From: Terriglobales bacterium
GTDB lineage: Bacteria > Acidobacteriota > Terriglobia > Terriglobales > Acidobacteriaceae
Reading direction: 5' to 3'
DNA length: 64,000 bases
NCBI GenBank assembly: GCA_035764005.1
Contig: DASTZZ010000025.1
Coordinates: forward strand, 1-64,000
Shown piece after piece: positions 46,809 to 56,863 of this stretch. The number at the start of each line of letters is the position of its first letter. Positions within the stretch are counted from its first letter, which is position 1. The notes below the pieces were generated by a model. That model was given only the letters and a program-made list of their open reading frames with translations, ran no database searches and was not told the DNA's origin. The position numbers and the translations under genes are program-made.

Positions 46809-47120
46809 ATGCGCGAGAACGGTTTTCTTAGCCGATCGAATGATCCGAAGATTCATTGGATTTACGCCACGCTGTTGATTGTCTCGGCATTCTTGATCGG
46901 CATTGCTGGTTTTGGATTCGCTGGCATGGGTCCTTGCGGAGCGGCAAAGCCATCGGTGCTCGCATTTAGCTCCGCCTGCTCTGCTGCCGCAATTTATTCC
47001 TCAATTCTGGTATTGACTTCCAACCAACGCGAGCTGCGACTACGAACAATTCCGTTCTACCTTGCTGTCCTAATCGCGATTGCGTTTGCTGGGCTGCAGG
47101 CGTTGATGTTCCTTGGCTGA
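46809..47120 (+). CDS. Small membrane protein of unknown function
   Basis: About 103 residues with three to four hydrophobic helices (IYATLLIVSAFLIGIAGFGF, SSACSAAAIYSSILVLT, FYLAVLIAIAFAGLQALMF). The longer frame from 46641 adds a segment unlike the rest and is not favoured. There is no clear ribosome site, so the start is uncertain. It lies between the GAF and GntR-type genes on the same strand. Confidence 0.5.
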   Translation: MRENGFLSRSNDPKIHWIYATLLIVSAFLIGIAGFGFAGMGPCGAAKPSVLAFSSACSAAAIYSSILVLTSNQRELRLRTIPFYLAVLIAIAFAGLQALMFLG

Positions 47121-47221
47121 AATGTTCATAGTGAGTGCCGGCTAGCTATTGACTCAAGCTCACAGTTCACATAATCGACGCCTGCGGCAGGACGAAAAGA
47201 GAACAGGTGCATACTTAAGCA

Positions 47222-48136
47222 ATGCGCCTCTGGATTTCGCACACCAGCGATATTCCCATTCGTGAACAGCTTGGAACGCAGATTGTGCTTGGCATCGTTA
47301 GCGACGATCTGAAACCGGGCAGTCGTCTTCCCAGCACGCGTGAGCTTGCGCGTCGATTCCGTGTTCACGCAAACACGGTCAGCGCTGCGTATCGAGACCT
47401 CGAACAAGCCGGGTGGTTGGAACTGCGTCGCGGCAGCGGTGTCTACATTCGGAGCAAAGCGAATGGAGCCCTGTCAGCAGAGCTGTCTCTCGATCACTTG
47501 ATCGCAGAACTGTTTCGTTCCGCCAGAGAATTGCAGGTTCCGCTGAGTGCAGTTCAGGCGCGGCTGCGCCATTGGCTCGAGTTGCAACCGCCCGACCATT
47601 TTCTGCTGATTGAGCCCGATGCCGAACTGCGAGAAATCGTCGCCGCCGAGATGCGAGCGTCAGTAACGTTTCCCGTCAAAGTCGCTGATCTAAGCGCCTG
47701 CGACGACGCGGATGCCCTTCACGCCTGTATTCCAGTCGCCCTTCCAAGCAAGGTTGAGACCGTGCGGAAAAGATTGCCCGCCGGAACCGATCTCCTTCCG
47801 CTGCGCGTGCGTTCTGTTACAGACTCTCTGGGTTCATGGCTTCCGGCGCGACAAGACGTACTCATCGCCGTTGTCTCGAGTTGGCCCGATTTTCTGAAGC
47901 GAGCCCAGACGATGCTGATCGCCGCCGGATTCGACGCCGATGCTCTCATCGTCCGCGACGCGCGACTCAACGGCTGGCAGAAAGCTCTTCCGCAGGTTAC
48001 AGCCATCGTGTGCGATACACTGACCGCGACCAAGCTGCCAAAGAGCTGCAACGCTCTCCCGTTTCCCGTTTTGGCGTCGTCTTGTTTGTTGGAACTCCAA
48101 CAATACGAAGAGTTCATTCGCAAGCCTCTGTCGTAG
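47222..48136 (+). CDS. GntR-family transcriptional regulator
   Basis: A 304-residue regulator. The N-terminal winged helix is at about 10-75: IREQLGTQIVLGIVSDDLKPG, LPSTRELARRFRVHANTVSA and GWLELRRGSGVYI, the YtrA/GntR style. The C-terminal 200 residues are not an obvious aminotransferase or UTRA domain; the segment with periodic Val/Leu and DVLIAVVSSWPDFLKRA resembles a periplasmic-binding-like fold. The effector is unknown. Hairpins of a large repeat follow the stop. Confidence 0.82.
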   Translation: MRLWISHTSDIPIREQLGTQIVLGIVSDDLKPGSRLPSTRELARRFRVHANTVSAAYRDLEQAGWLELRRGSGVYIRSKANGALSAELSLDHLIAELFRSARELQVPLSAVQARLRHWLELQPPDHFLLIEPDAELREIVAAEMRASVTFPVKVADLSACDDADALHACIPVALPSKVETVRKRLPAGTDLLPLRVRSVTDSLGSWLPARQDVLIAVVSSWPDFLKRAQTMLIAAGFDADALIVRDARLNGWQKALPQVTAIVCDTLTATKLPKSCNALPFPVLASSCLLELQQYEEFIRKPLS

Positions 48137-48161
48137 TGCGGCATCGTCAACGATCTCGCCT

Positions 48162-48409
48162 GAGTGCCGCGTTGTTTGCGGCACGCCTGGGAATAGCCTG
48201 GCGTCGCAACGCCGGGTACGCCTACAACGGCCACTGAGTCCCGCGTTCTTTTGCGGGACGACTGTGTTTCTCTTCCGCCGCGCAAAAGCCAATCGTCCCG
48301 CAAACAACGCGGGACTCTGTCTGGCGGTGTTGCTTACCCGGAGTTTCACTCCGGGCTACTTCCAAACGTGCCGCACAGGGTGCGGCACTCGGTGCGGCAC
48401 TCACTTCTC
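48162..48409. repeat. Compound hairpin-rich element (GAGTGCCGCGTTGTTTGCGGCAC type)
   Basis: Outer units GAGTGCCGCGTTGTTTGCGG and GTGCGGCACTCGGTGCGGCA pair across about 250 bases. Inside are GTCCCGCGTTCTTTTGCGGGAC / GTCCCGCAAACAACGCGGGAC and ACCCGGAGTTTCACTCCGGG stems. No ORF is convincing. It separates the GntR gene from the glycine-zipper protein. Confidence 0.75.
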
Positions 48410-48502
48410 CTACAGGGGTTGTGACATTCGCGATAGTGTCACAATCGCCGTCCCGCTCGACTGGTCGGCTCTCTACACTCGTGCGCAGTACAGGAGAGAG
48501 CC

Positions 48503-49240
48503 ATGAAAGAACTCAGCCGAGCCGGAGTCCTCGCGCTAACGTTGTTGTCCACGATCTGCATAGGCGCCCAATCCGCACCGCCCGCCCAACCAGCTTCGCC
48601 ACAAACGGGCGAGTTGACGATGATTACCATTCCCGCCGGCACAAAGGTGCTGCTGGCGACCACGACTTCGCTGAACACGATTTCGGCAACTAATGAATCG
48701 AGTCTCTATCTTGAGACTGTCTCCGACGTGATCGAGCAGAACCGGTTGGTTGTTCCCGTCGGCAGCCGTGTGCAGGGCTCAGTGATCAAAACTGGGCGTC
48801 CCGGAAGGATCAAGGGCCGCGCTAACCTGCAATTCCATTTCGATCGAGTCATCCTGCCCAACAACTATGTTGTTCCTGTCTCGGGAAGACTCGTCAGTCT
48901 TGCCGGAAGCGAGTACGAAACGAAACGCTCAGGCACGCTTCAGCCTGTCGATCAGATCGACAAAGACGCTAAGACCATCCTCACCTCGGTCGGCACCTCG
49001 GCCGGCATAGGAGCTTTAGCAGGAGGAGGCAGAGGCGCCTGGCAGGGAGCGGCGATCGGCGCCGCATTTGGCATTGGTATCGCGATGTTCAAGCGTGGAG
49101 ACGACATTCACCTTATGACCGGCACGCGCATGGAAATGATCCTCGAGCACGATGTGAGCATTCCCAGCTCGAAACTTGATTTTCGGAGCAAAACCGAACC
49201 AAAGAACCTGCCACCGGAGCCTTGGTATCCGCATCATTAA
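48503..49240 (+). CDS. Exported glycine-zipper protein, VirB10-like
   Basis: A 245-residue protein with a signal peptide (residues 1-22, ending ICIGAQ) and a Pro/Ala linker. The middle region (IPAGTKVLLATTTSLNT, PVGSRVQGSVIKTGRPGRIKGRANLQFHFDRV) resembles TrbI/VirB10-type beta domains, and GTSAGIGALAGGGRGAWQGAAIGAAFG at about 172-198 is a glycine zipper that could insert into a membrane. No other secretion genes are nearby, so a stand-alone envelope role is likely. Its function is unknown. Confidence 0.65.
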   Translation: MKELSRAGVLALTLLSTICIGAQSAPPAQPASPQTGELTMITIPAGTKVLLATTTSLNTISATNESSLYLETVSDVIEQNRLVVPVGSRVQGSVIKTGRPGRIKGRANLQFHFDRVILPNNYVVPVSGRLVSLAGSEYETKRSGTLQPVDQIDKDAKTILTSVGTSAGIGALAGGGRGAWQGAAIGAAFGIGIAMFKRGDDIHLMTGTRMEMILEHDVSIPSSKLDFRSKTEPKNLPPEPWYPHH

Positions 49241-49462
49241 TTCGAGCCTAAATGCCGGGGTGCCTCACCGATCAACGGTTTCCCGATGCTCGCAGTGATT
49301 TACGCAGCAGGCAGACTCTTTTGGGAAGCTGATACTGTTGTTGCGGCAATTCTACCGTTCAAGCACAAAGGTGCGGCCATATGGGTGTTCGTCTTGTCCA
49401 ACTGCTGCGCGTCGCCTCCGCAGGACTAATGTTCACCAGTACCTGTTCAGCAAAGTCGCCTA

Positions 49463-51049
49463 ATGCCTTCAACCGTTAGTGATGTTCTGATCGTCGGCGC
49501 CGGGCCGACAGGTCTTGTCTTAGCGTTATGGCTCACGCGGCTGGGCGTACGCGTGCGAATCATCGACAAGGCTTCGGAACCGGGGACCACGTCGCGTGCT
49601 CTTGCTGTCCAAGCTCGAACTCTGGAGTTCTACCAGCAGATCGGCCTCGCCGATGCCGTCGTGGAGCGCGGACGCAGGGTGATCGCTGCAAATCTCTGGG
49701 TGCATAGCAAAAAGTCTGCTCGCGCTGTGTTCGGCGAGTTGGGCGAGGGCATAAGTCCATTTCCCTACGCGCTGGTCTTCCCACAGGATGAGCACGAGAA
49801 ATTGCTCATCGAGCGCCTCGCTCAGCTTGGCGTCAGTGTCGAACGCGACACAGAGCTTGTAAGTTTCGAAGAAACCGCCGATCGCGTGCTGGCGCGCATC
49901 AATCTTCCTAATGGAGCGACGGAAGCCTCTGAAATTGCCTACATCGCCGGATGCGACGGCGCGCACTCCACTGTCCGCCAGGCATTGAACATTGGATTTC
50001 CCGGCGGAATCTACACACATCTGTTCTACGTCGCCGACGTGCAAGGCAGCGGTCCGGCGATGAACGGCGATCTCCACGTCGCGCTCGATCGAGCCGACTT
50101 CCTTGCCGTGTTTCCACTGAGAGGCGAAGGAAGAGTGCGACTCGTCGGCACCGTGCGCGACGAAGCCGCACAAGGACGCGACCAACTCGACTGGGAAGAC
50201 GTCGGTAAGACTGTCATTGAGTCCATGCGGGTCAACGTCGAGCGCGTGAACTGGTTTTCGACTTACCGCGTGCATCATCGCGTAGCCGAACGCTTTCGCC
50301 ATGGACACGCGTTTTTACTCGGTGACGCCGCGCACATTCATAGTCCGGTCGGCGGACAAGGCATGAATACCGGAATCGGCGACGCTGTGAATCTCGCCTG
50401 GAAACTTGCGGCCGTGTTGCAAGGCAGAGCTGAAGCTTCACTTCTCGACAGTTATGAACCAGAACGAATCGCGTTTGCGCGACGATTGGTTGCGACCACC
50501 GACCAGGCGTTTACTGCCGTCACGAGTCCAACCCTGACCGCACGGCTGATTCGACTCGACATGGTCCCTTTGCTATTCCCACTGCTCTTCAAATTCAAAC
50601 AAGCTCGACGCTACCTGTTCCGCACGGTTTCACAAACAGTGGTGAATTATCGCGGAAGCAGCCTGAGCGAAGGCCGCGCCGGATCAGTTCATGGCGGCGA
50701 CCGACTGCCCTGGGTGAAGGTAACGATTAACGGAATCGAACATGACAATTTCGAGCCGCTGACTTCGCTCGACTGGCAAGCCCATCTGTATGGTCAGTCG
50801 ACATCTGAGCTGGAAACGTTCTGCGCCCAGCGAAATCTTCCACTGCACGTCTTCCCATGGAGTCCCAAAATGGGCCGCAGCGGCTTGCAACAAAACGCCC
50901 TTTATTTGGTGCGTCCCGATGGGTATGTTGCTCTCTCCGATCCTTCAGCTACTGTCACGGGAGCAGCTTCGTATCTGGATCGTCGCAATTTACGATTTCA
51001 GACGAGAGAGGCTGCCAGAGGTCCATTCGTGATTCCATACCAGAAGTGA
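49463..51049 (+). CDS. FAD-dependent aromatic hydroxylase-like monooxygenase
   Basis: A 528-residue flavoprotein with the dinucleotide motif GAGPTGLVLALWL at about 12-24, the second motif GCDGAHSTVRQALN near 163, and the FAD-phosphate motif GDAAHIHSPVGGQGMNTGIGDAVNLAWKL near 290. These are features of class A aromatic hydroxylases and of PheA/TfdB- or RdmE-like enzymes acting on phenols or polyketides. A C-terminal thioredoxin-like part (to 528) is also usual. The substrate is unknown; it is not in a clear pathway cluster. Confidence 0.88.
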   Translation: MPSTVSDVLIVGAGPTGLVLALWLTRLGVRVRIIDKASEPGTTSRALAVQARTLEFYQQIGLADAVVERGRRVIAANLWVHSKKSARAVFGELGEGISPFPYALVFPQDEHEKLLIERLAQLGVSVERDTELVSFEETADRVLARINLPNGATEASEIAYIAGCDGAHSTVRQALNIGFPGGIYTHLFYVADVQGSGPAMNGDLHVALDRADFLAVFPLRGEGRVRLVGTVRDEAAQGRDQLDWEDVGKTVIESMRVNVERVNWFSTYRVHHRVAERFRHGHAFLLGDAAHIHSPVGGQGMNTGIGDAVNLAWKLAAVLQGRAEASLLDSYEPERIAFARRLVATTDQAFTAVTSPTLTARLIRLDMVPLLFPLLFKFKQARRYLFRTVSQTVVNYRGSSLSEGRAGSVHGGDRLPWVKVTINGIEHDNFEPLTSLDWQAHLYGQSTSELETFCAQRNLPLHVFPWSPKMGRSGLQQNALYLVRPDGYVALSDPSATVTGAASYLDRRNLRFQTREAARGPFVIPYQK

Positions 51050-51088
51050 TTGGGAACTAATTCTGCCGCCTAGGCGTCTAAGCCTTCC

Positions 51089-53515
51089 ATGGCTGACTTC
51101 GGCCATGATCTTCGGTATTCCGTTCGCAGCCTCCGCCTTACGCCTGCCTTCACTCTTGTTGCGCTACTTGTACTTGCCCTGGGCATAGGCGTGACTACTG
51201 CGATGTTTTCAGTAGTCAATGGTGTCTTGCTGCGTCCACTTTCGTATCCCGATCCGGGACGACTGGTTTGGCTGGGAATGTCCTGGCCGAGCCTTCATGA
51301 AGAACTGCTGCCCGGCGCGGACTATGTGGAATGGAAGCAGCAAAATCGTACGCTGCAGGGCATCGCGGCCTTCGGGCTCAGCGGCACGCAAGAGTTCGAC
51401 TTTCGGGCCGGCAAAGTGCCGCAGCGTATCGCTGGCGCGCGTGTCACCGGCAACTTCTTACAGGTCCTCGGAGTACAGCCCAGCATCGGCCGGACGTTTA
51501 CTGCCGACGAAGATCAGCCGGGAGGTCCGCACGCTCTAGTGCTGAGTTATCCATTCTGGATGCGAGAGTTTACAGGGCAGAGCTCCGCGGTTGGATCGAA
51601 GGTCGTGCTCAACGAGGAGCCATACACGATCGTGGGCGTCATGCCCAAATCGTTCCGCTTTCCTGGCGATCTGGATTTCGATGCTCTTGTGCCCATGCAG
51701 CTCAATGAGGCTGCCCAACTCAATCGCAAGCAGATGGGGATTCTTCACGCGATTGGACGCGTGAAGCCAGGTGTCTCGCTGGACCAGGCACGCGCCGATC
51801 TCGGAAGACTGCTTGCGAATGCGCAACACCGCTTCCCATTCTTTTATCGCAATGACAACAAGCTCGTGGTAGTTCCATTACAGGAACACGAGACCGGGCG
51901 CGTACGTCTCCTGCTTTATGTACTGTTCGGCGCCGTGGGATTTGTGCTGCTCATCGCTTGTGCCAACGTTGCGAATCTACTGCTCACGCGAGCCGCTGGG
52001 AAACAGCGGGAGGTCGCCGTGCGACTGGCGTTGGGCGCGAGTCGCGCACGATTGTTGCGACAGTTCATTATCGAGAGCTCGATCCTCAGTTGTGCCGGCG
52101 GCTTGGCGGGCATCGCGATTGCTGCCGGACTAACTCGCGCGATGCACGCCTTCGGAGCCAGCGAGATCCCGAGGGCAGATTCGGTTCACATCGACTGGCG
52201 AGTGTTGTGCTTTGCCCTGGCTGTTGCGCTCGTTACGGGAATTCTCATGGGCCTCGCCCCGGCATTCGCAGCGTGGTCAGCTCGCTGGCAGGAATCGCTG
52301 AAGGAGGGCGGCTTGGCCATGACGCGCTCCAGCGGATTCCTGCGCCAGTCGCTCGTAACCGCTGAGATAGCGCTATCAGTTGCGCTCGTACTTGGCGCGG
52401 GACTACTGGTAAAGAGCTTGTGGAAGTTGCAGCACCTGCCGCTCGGCTTCCAACCGCAACGCGTTCTGGCCGCGCACATCTCTCTCACCGGACCTCAATA
52501 CAAAGAAAAGGAGCCGGAGCTCCAATTCTGGAATCGTGCCGTCGATGGCTTGCGAGCTCTGCCGGGCGCGGAGTCGGTCGCCATTTCCAGCGCGGTGCCG
52601 CCCAAGGGTCCACTCATGCTGATGGTTTTTTCGCGCTCCGACGCTCCTCCGCCACAGCCCGGTCATCGCGGCGACAACATTCTGCTTCATCCGGTCGATG
52701 CGGAATACTTCAAGACCATGGGCATACCGCTCATTCGTGGTCGTCTCCTGGCGGACAGCGATACCCAGGACTCGCCGCTGGTTGCTGTCGTAAATCAGGC
52801 ATTTGCCCGAAAGTACTTCCCAAATGAGGAAATCGTCGGCAAGCAAGTCATGGGTCACATTAACAGGGACTGGAAGACCATTGTCGGCGTAGTCGGCGAT
52901 GTAAAAAACGATGGCATCGCCGCGGAAGTTCAGCCGGAGGTCTACCTGGCATATCAACAAACCGTTCAATGGCAGCTGCAAAGCATGTATGTTGTCGTGC
53001 GCACAGCGATCAAACCTGACTATCTGATCCCGGAGATGCGCAAGGTAATCGCTGCGATCGATCCCGATCGCCCGGTGGTCTTCAAGACGGTAGAAGAGAA
53101 CCTCGACACATTTCGCAGCCGTCCCCGTTTCAACGCAGCCGTGTTTACTGCATTCGCTGTGATAGCTCTGCTGCTCGCGATGTTCGGTGTATACGGCGTG
53201 CTCTCCTATGCGACGGCGCAGCGAACCAGAGAGATTGGAGTCCGCATGGCTCTCGGAGCCTCTCCCGCACGCATTTTGTGGTGGTCAATCTATGGAATTG
53301 TTCCATTGACCATATTGGGAATTGTCCTCGGCCTTACAGGAGGCTGGATTTTGAGCCGATATGTTGCGTCATTGCTGTATCAAGTCCAACCGCATGACGC
53401 AGGAACCTTGGTCACGGTGAGCGCGCTACTCACGGTCACCGCGTTAGCGGCAGCTCTATTGCCCGCGCGTAAGGCTGCACTCGTCGATCCCGCGATCTCT
53501 CTGCGGAGTGAATAG
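51089..53515 (+). CDS. Large duplicated MacB/FtsX-type permease, 808 residues, no PadR partner
   Basis: It has the same architecture as the permease at 33172 but lacks the N-terminal cytosolic extension, starting directly with DLRYSVRSLRLTPAFTLVALLVLALGIG. The first periplasmic domain precedes LLLTRAAGKQREVAVRLALGA near 300, and a second FtsX block contains [17 protein letters not shown] near 715. No regulator is adjacent; the monooxygenase upstream is separated by 39 bases and could be cotranscribed. The cognate ATPase is not here. Confidence 0.88.
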   Translation: MADFGHDLRYSVRSLRLTPAFTLVALLVLALGIGVTTAMFSVVNGVLLRPLSYPDPGRLVWLGMSWPSLHEELLPGADYVEWKQQNRTLQGIAAFGLSGTQEFDFRAGKVPQRIAGARVTGNFLQVLGVQPSIGRTFTADEDQPGGPHALVLSYPFWMREFTGQSSAVGSKVVLNEEPYTIVGVMPKSFRFPGDLDFDALVPMQLNEAAQLNRKQMGILHAIGRVKPGVSLDQARADLGRLLANAQHRFPFFYRNDNKLVVVPLQEHETGRVRLLLYVLFGAVGFVLLIACANVANLLLTRAAGKQREVAVRLALGASRARLLRQFIIESSILSCAGGLAGIAIAAGLTRAMHAFGASEIPRADSVHIDWRVLCFALAVALVTGILMGLAPAFAAWSARWQESLKEGGLAMTRSSGFLRQSLVTAEIALSVALVLGAGLLVKSLWKLQHLPLGFQPQRVLAAHISLTGPQYKEKEPELQFWNRAVDGLRALPGAESVAISSAVPPKGPLMLMVFSRSDAPPPQPGHRGDNILLHPVDAEYFKTMGIPLIRGRLLADSDTQDSPLVAVVNQAFARKYFPNEEIVGKQVMGHINRDWKTIVGVVGDVKNDGIAAEVQPEVYLAYQQTVQWQLQSMYVVVRTAIKPDYLIPEMRKVIAAIDPDRPVVFKTVEENLDTFRSRPRFNAAVFTAFAVIALLLAMFGVYGVLSYATAQRTREIGVRMALGASPARILWWSIYGIVPLTILGIVLGLTGGWILSRYVASLLYQVQPHDAGTLVTVSALLTVTALAAALLPARKAALVDPAISLRSE

Positions 53516-53584
53516 CCGCGCGCCTGCTGCGAACGGTCGAGGCAGAAAAGGACCTCGGCCATACACCGGCATGCACAACTGGGT

Positions 53585-53773
53585 TTACTCGTTCGAGTCC
53601 TTCCAGTCCTTCTCTTCAAAGACTGGCGCGATAACGTCTCCTAAGAACTTGATTTCTGCCTTCATAGAACCAAGCAAGCAGCCCTTGTTGGGCTTTGGAG
53701 GCCGTGGCGTCCCATCAGCGACAGGCTTACTCGCACCCATAGCACCTTTGCTCTTCTGAAGTTTCTTCAGCAA
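53585..53773 (-). pseudogene. Truncated Phd/YefM antitoxin-like remnant
   Basis: A TTG-initiated frame of 62 residues. The order LLKKLQKSKG, SKPVADGTPRPPKP, LLGSMKAEIKFLGDVIAPV and EEKDW parallels the middle and C-terminus of Phd-type antitoxins (KPVA... and LKGKI...DFDAPL). The expected N-terminal DNA-binding part is missing because a stop codon lies just upstream in frame. No toxin is next to it. This reading is tentative; the frame could instead be a small novel gene. Confidence 0.3.
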
Positions 53774-53864
53774 GGCTAGAAACTTTGCCCTAAATTTCGG
53801 AAGTCACTTCCTTCATAAACAGTTATGACGATGTGAGCAAAACGAGGCAACCGAAATATCGCCA

Positions 53865-56312
53865 TCACTCATATCTGAGACAGATTATCGGATCTATGCG
53901 AGTCGCGTGCCGGGCTGGCAAGAGAGCAGCGAGAAAACTCACGGCCAACATGAGCGCAATTGCTACTGCAAAGACCTGAAAGTCGTTAGGCGCGACTCCC
54001 CAGAGCAATTTTCGAATCATTCCTGCGCCTGCTCGCGCCGCTGGAATTCCGAAAGCGATGCCGATTGCAACCGCGATGGCGCTCTCCCCCAAGATCATTC
54101 GCAGCGTGTTATGCGGCTGCGCGCCAAGCGTTATGCGAATACCAATTTCGCGCGTTCTCTGCGACGTCGCATACGACGTCACCCCGTAGACGCCGATCAT
54201 CGCCAGCAGTGCGGCAAAGATGCCGAATGCTGTTGCCATCCACGCGACTGAACGATTCTGTTCCACCATGGCTCGAGTTTCATCGCTGAGAGGATGAAGC
54301 TCCAGCGCGAGATTCGGATCCAAGCTGGTCGCCGAATCTTGCAACCGTTTCGTCAGATCGGACAACGGCCCGGCGAATCGCACCTCGTAGCGACCCATGG
54401 GAGCGCAGGCCGAGCATTGCGAAGCAGGTCGGTAGAAGACAGGCAGTGGACCGTAATTTGGTCCATTGAAATCTATGCTTCTGGCGATGCCTACAACTTT
54501 CACTGAGTACGCGCGTCCATCCTCGCCGTCGTCGTTTTCATGAAAAGTCAAACCGATTGGATTTGTTCCGTGAAACCACATGCTCGCCGCTTGCTCGCTG
54601 AGAATGGCAACTGGAATTGACCTGTCGTTGTCGTTCTCACTGAAGTCCCTTCCGGCCAGCATCGCAGTACGTCTGGTCGCAAAAAAATCAGGAGAAACGA
54701 AAAACCGATAGGCCCGAGTTTGGTGCTCTGATCCTCCGGGCTGAAGAATCTTGATTTCCGGGGGCGTGCTCGCGGAAGAGTTCGCCGTCCGGGATGCAGA
54801 GATAACGCCGGGCACGGAGCGAAACGTATTCAGAAGTTCACTACCCTCGACTACCTCACGATGAGCGTCGTTGCTTGCGCTCTTCATGCCCACTCTAGCA
54901 ACCAACACACCGTTGGCTTCGTATCCAGGATCTTTCGCCATGAGCCCATGCAGCGTTCGCACGAGAAGACCTGCGCTGTCAAACAGCGCAATCGAAAACG
55001 CGACTTGTACCGCAATCAGCACGAGGTTTGAGAGCCGGTTCCTGCCGCTTGAAGTCGCCGAAGCCTGCTGCATTGCTGAATACAGCGGAACTCTACTCGC
55101 GCGAATCGCCGGAGCCAGTCCGAAGAGAAGCGCAGATACCACCGTCGCGCCGACCGCAAATAGAGCGAGTTTAAGATCCCACGACAGATCGAGCGCAGTT
55201 AGATAGCCCGATGAAATCACCGGAAGCAGTGCGCGGCTGCCCCAATGCGAGAGAAGCAGGCCGCCTGAAGTTCCGGCAATCGACAAGACAAGGCTCTCCA
55301 CCAGAAGCTGGCGGACAACTCGCCACCGCGTAGCGCCGAGCGCGAGGCGCGTAGCCATCTCTCCTTCGCGCCGCGTTGCGCGGGCTAACAGCAGATTGCC
55401 CAGATTGGCGCAGGCAATAAATAGAGCGACTCCGGCCATGACCATCATCATGAGCACGATATCGCTGACGTAGCTCCGCGACATTCCCGCAGGCATGGGA
55501 TGCGCATCCAGCGTTCCGCTCCAAGACTTAGAAAAGGACTTGTATATGTCCACACCGGCAACCCGCAACCATGCGTCGGCCTGATTGATGGAGACGCCGG
55601 GCTTCAGTCGGCCAACAATGACCAATGCATTTGAGTGATCCAAAGTCGGCTTCGCATTGCCGTTGAACCAGGTTCCATAGTCGTGAAACGCTCTCTGCAT
55701 CTCCAGCGGAGCAAAGATTTCCGGATCCTTTCCGACTTCCAGACCGAAAAACGATTGCGGAGCCACGCCGACGATCTCGAAGGCATGTCCATTCAGAATG
55801 ATCGTTTGGCCGAGAGCAGCTCGTGACTGGCGGTACTCCCGCTGCCAGAGTGTGTAGCTGATCATGCACGCGGGCATCGCTCCGGGTCGGTCGTCAGCCA
55901 CGGTTAAAGTTCGGCCTGCGATGGCCGACACTCCAAGGGTCTCGAAGTAGCTTCCACCTACGTACAAACCTGGAATTTGCTCGCTCTGTCCGTTGCTGGT
56001 CAGAGCGAACTGGCTGTCCCATGGATAGTAGGCGAGCACGCCGGAGAAAGGTCCGTCTCTGTCCTGCAAACCTTTCCATACCGCGTGTGGGTGGTAAGGC
56101 GCTCCGTTGCTGCGTGTTATCTGAATGAGTCGCTCCGGCTGAAACACCGGCAGCGGCCTCAGGATGAGCGCATACATCACCGAAAAGATCGCGACGGTAC
56201 CGCCGATTGCTAACGAGAGAGACAGGATGGCGATGGAGGTTAGCCCGATACTGCTGCGCATGGACCGGAATGCGTCGCGGACGTCCTGCGTGATCGAACT
56301 GAGGGAGGACAT
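53865..56312 (-). CDS. Large duplicated MacB/FtsX-type permease, 815 residues
   Basis: A third member of the family: the first membrane helix SIAILSLSLAIGGTVAIFSVMYALILRPLP, then a MacB-like domain with TLTVADDRPGAMPACMISYTLWQREY, an FtsX block with LLARATRREGEMATRLALGA near 310 and a second block with ATSQRTREIGIRITLGA near 730. Opposite orientation to the permease at 51089 places them tail-to-tail, 350 bases apart. Divergence between the two suggests old paralogs, not a recent duplication. Confidence 0.88.
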   Translation of the reverse strand: MSSLSSITQDVRDAFRSMRSSIGLTSIAILSLSLAIGGTVAIFSVMYALILRPLPVFQPERLIQITRSNGAPYHPHAVWKGLQDRDGPFSGVLAYYPWDSQFALTSNGQSEQIPGLYVGGSYFETLGVSAIAGRTLTVADDRPGAMPACMISYTLWQREYRQSRAALGQTIILNGHAFEIVGVAPQSFFGLEVGKDPEIFAPLEMQRAFHDYGTWFNGNAKPTLDHSNALVIVGRLKPGVSINQADAWLRVAGVDIYKSFSKSWSGTLDAHPMPAGMSRSYVSDIVLMMMVMAGVALFIACANLGNLLLARATRREGEMATRLALGATRWRVVRQLLVESLVLSIAGTSGGLLLSHWGSRALLPVISSGYLTALDLSWDLKLALFAVGATVVSALLFGLAPAIRASRVPLYSAMQQASATSSGRNRLSNLVLIAVQVAFSIALFDSAGLLVRTLHGLMAKDPGYEANGVLVARVGMKSASNDAHREVVEGSELLNTFRSVPGVISASRTANSSASTPPEIKILQPGGSEHQTRAYRFFVSPDFFATRRTAMLAGRDFSENDNDRSIPVAILSEQAASMWFHGTNPIGLTFHENDDGEDGRAYSVKVVGIARSIDFNGPNYGPLPVFYRPASQCSACAPMGRYEVRFAGPLSDLTKRLQDSATSLDPNLALELHPLSDETRAMVEQNRSVAWMATAFGIFAALLAMIGVYGVTSYATSQRTREIGIRITLGAQPHNTLRMILGESAIAVAIGIAFGIPAARAGAGMIRKLLWGVAPNDFQVFAVAIALMLAVSFLAALLPARHATRIDPIICLRYE

Positions 56313-56395
56313 GGTCTCTGTTGGCGGTGCGCACCCTCGACTTCTTCCCAGAGTGCGCTTTCACAATCTATTCCAATGTGGGAAAACTGAATGCG

Positions 56396-56863
56396 CTAAT
56401 TCTTGACCGTCAGATTATCGGAATTAACCGCCTTCTTGCCCGAGACGCCTTCCAGGCCAGCCAGCACTCCACGGTAGTCGTTCTTGTCGCACTGCATGGC
56501 CAGGCCGCCTTTTTTATCGCCGTCTGCCCATGTGATTCCGACAAAGTGTTTCTTCGATTTGCTGAGCGCGGTGAGGGCTCCGATACCGAGAGAGAAGACT
56601 GCGAGTCCCACTGCCGTTCCTATGCGGCGATGAACATCCTGTCCGTAGCTGATCTCGGTGATCGAGGAGGCGGGTATCGTGAGAACCTCGTTCTTTCCTT
56701 TTACAAACTTCACGTTAGTGCCTTCGATGTACATCTTGACCGTGGTTCCGGTCTTCAGGTCGGGCACCGAGCCGCCGTCGTAGGTGACCTTGTAGCTGTT
56801 GTTGGAAGCGAAGACCGAAATGGGAATTGCCAGGCAAAGAATCAGGGCGAGAATGTTTTTCAA
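56396..56863 (-). CDS. Exported protein of unknown function
   Basis: About 155 residues. I favour the TTG at 56863 because GAGGTG precedes it and the peptide then begins at a signal sequence (ILALILCLAIPISVFASN); the longer frame to 56989 adds an unlike N-terminus. The mature part contains SYKVTYDGGSVPDLKTGTTV and AGLAVFS-like hydrophobic residues near the middle (TAVGLAVFSLGIGALTAL). No known domain is evident. It lies downstream of nothing obvious; the gap to 57506 contains only repeats. Confidence 0.55.
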   Translation of the reverse strand: MKNILALILCLAIPISVFASNNSYKVTYDGGSVPDLKTGTTVKMYIEGTNVKFVKGKNEVLTIPASSITEISYGQDVHRRIGTAVGLAVFSLGIGALTALSKSKKHFVGITWADGDKKGGLAMQCDKNDYRGVLAGLEGVSGKKAVNSDNLTVKN

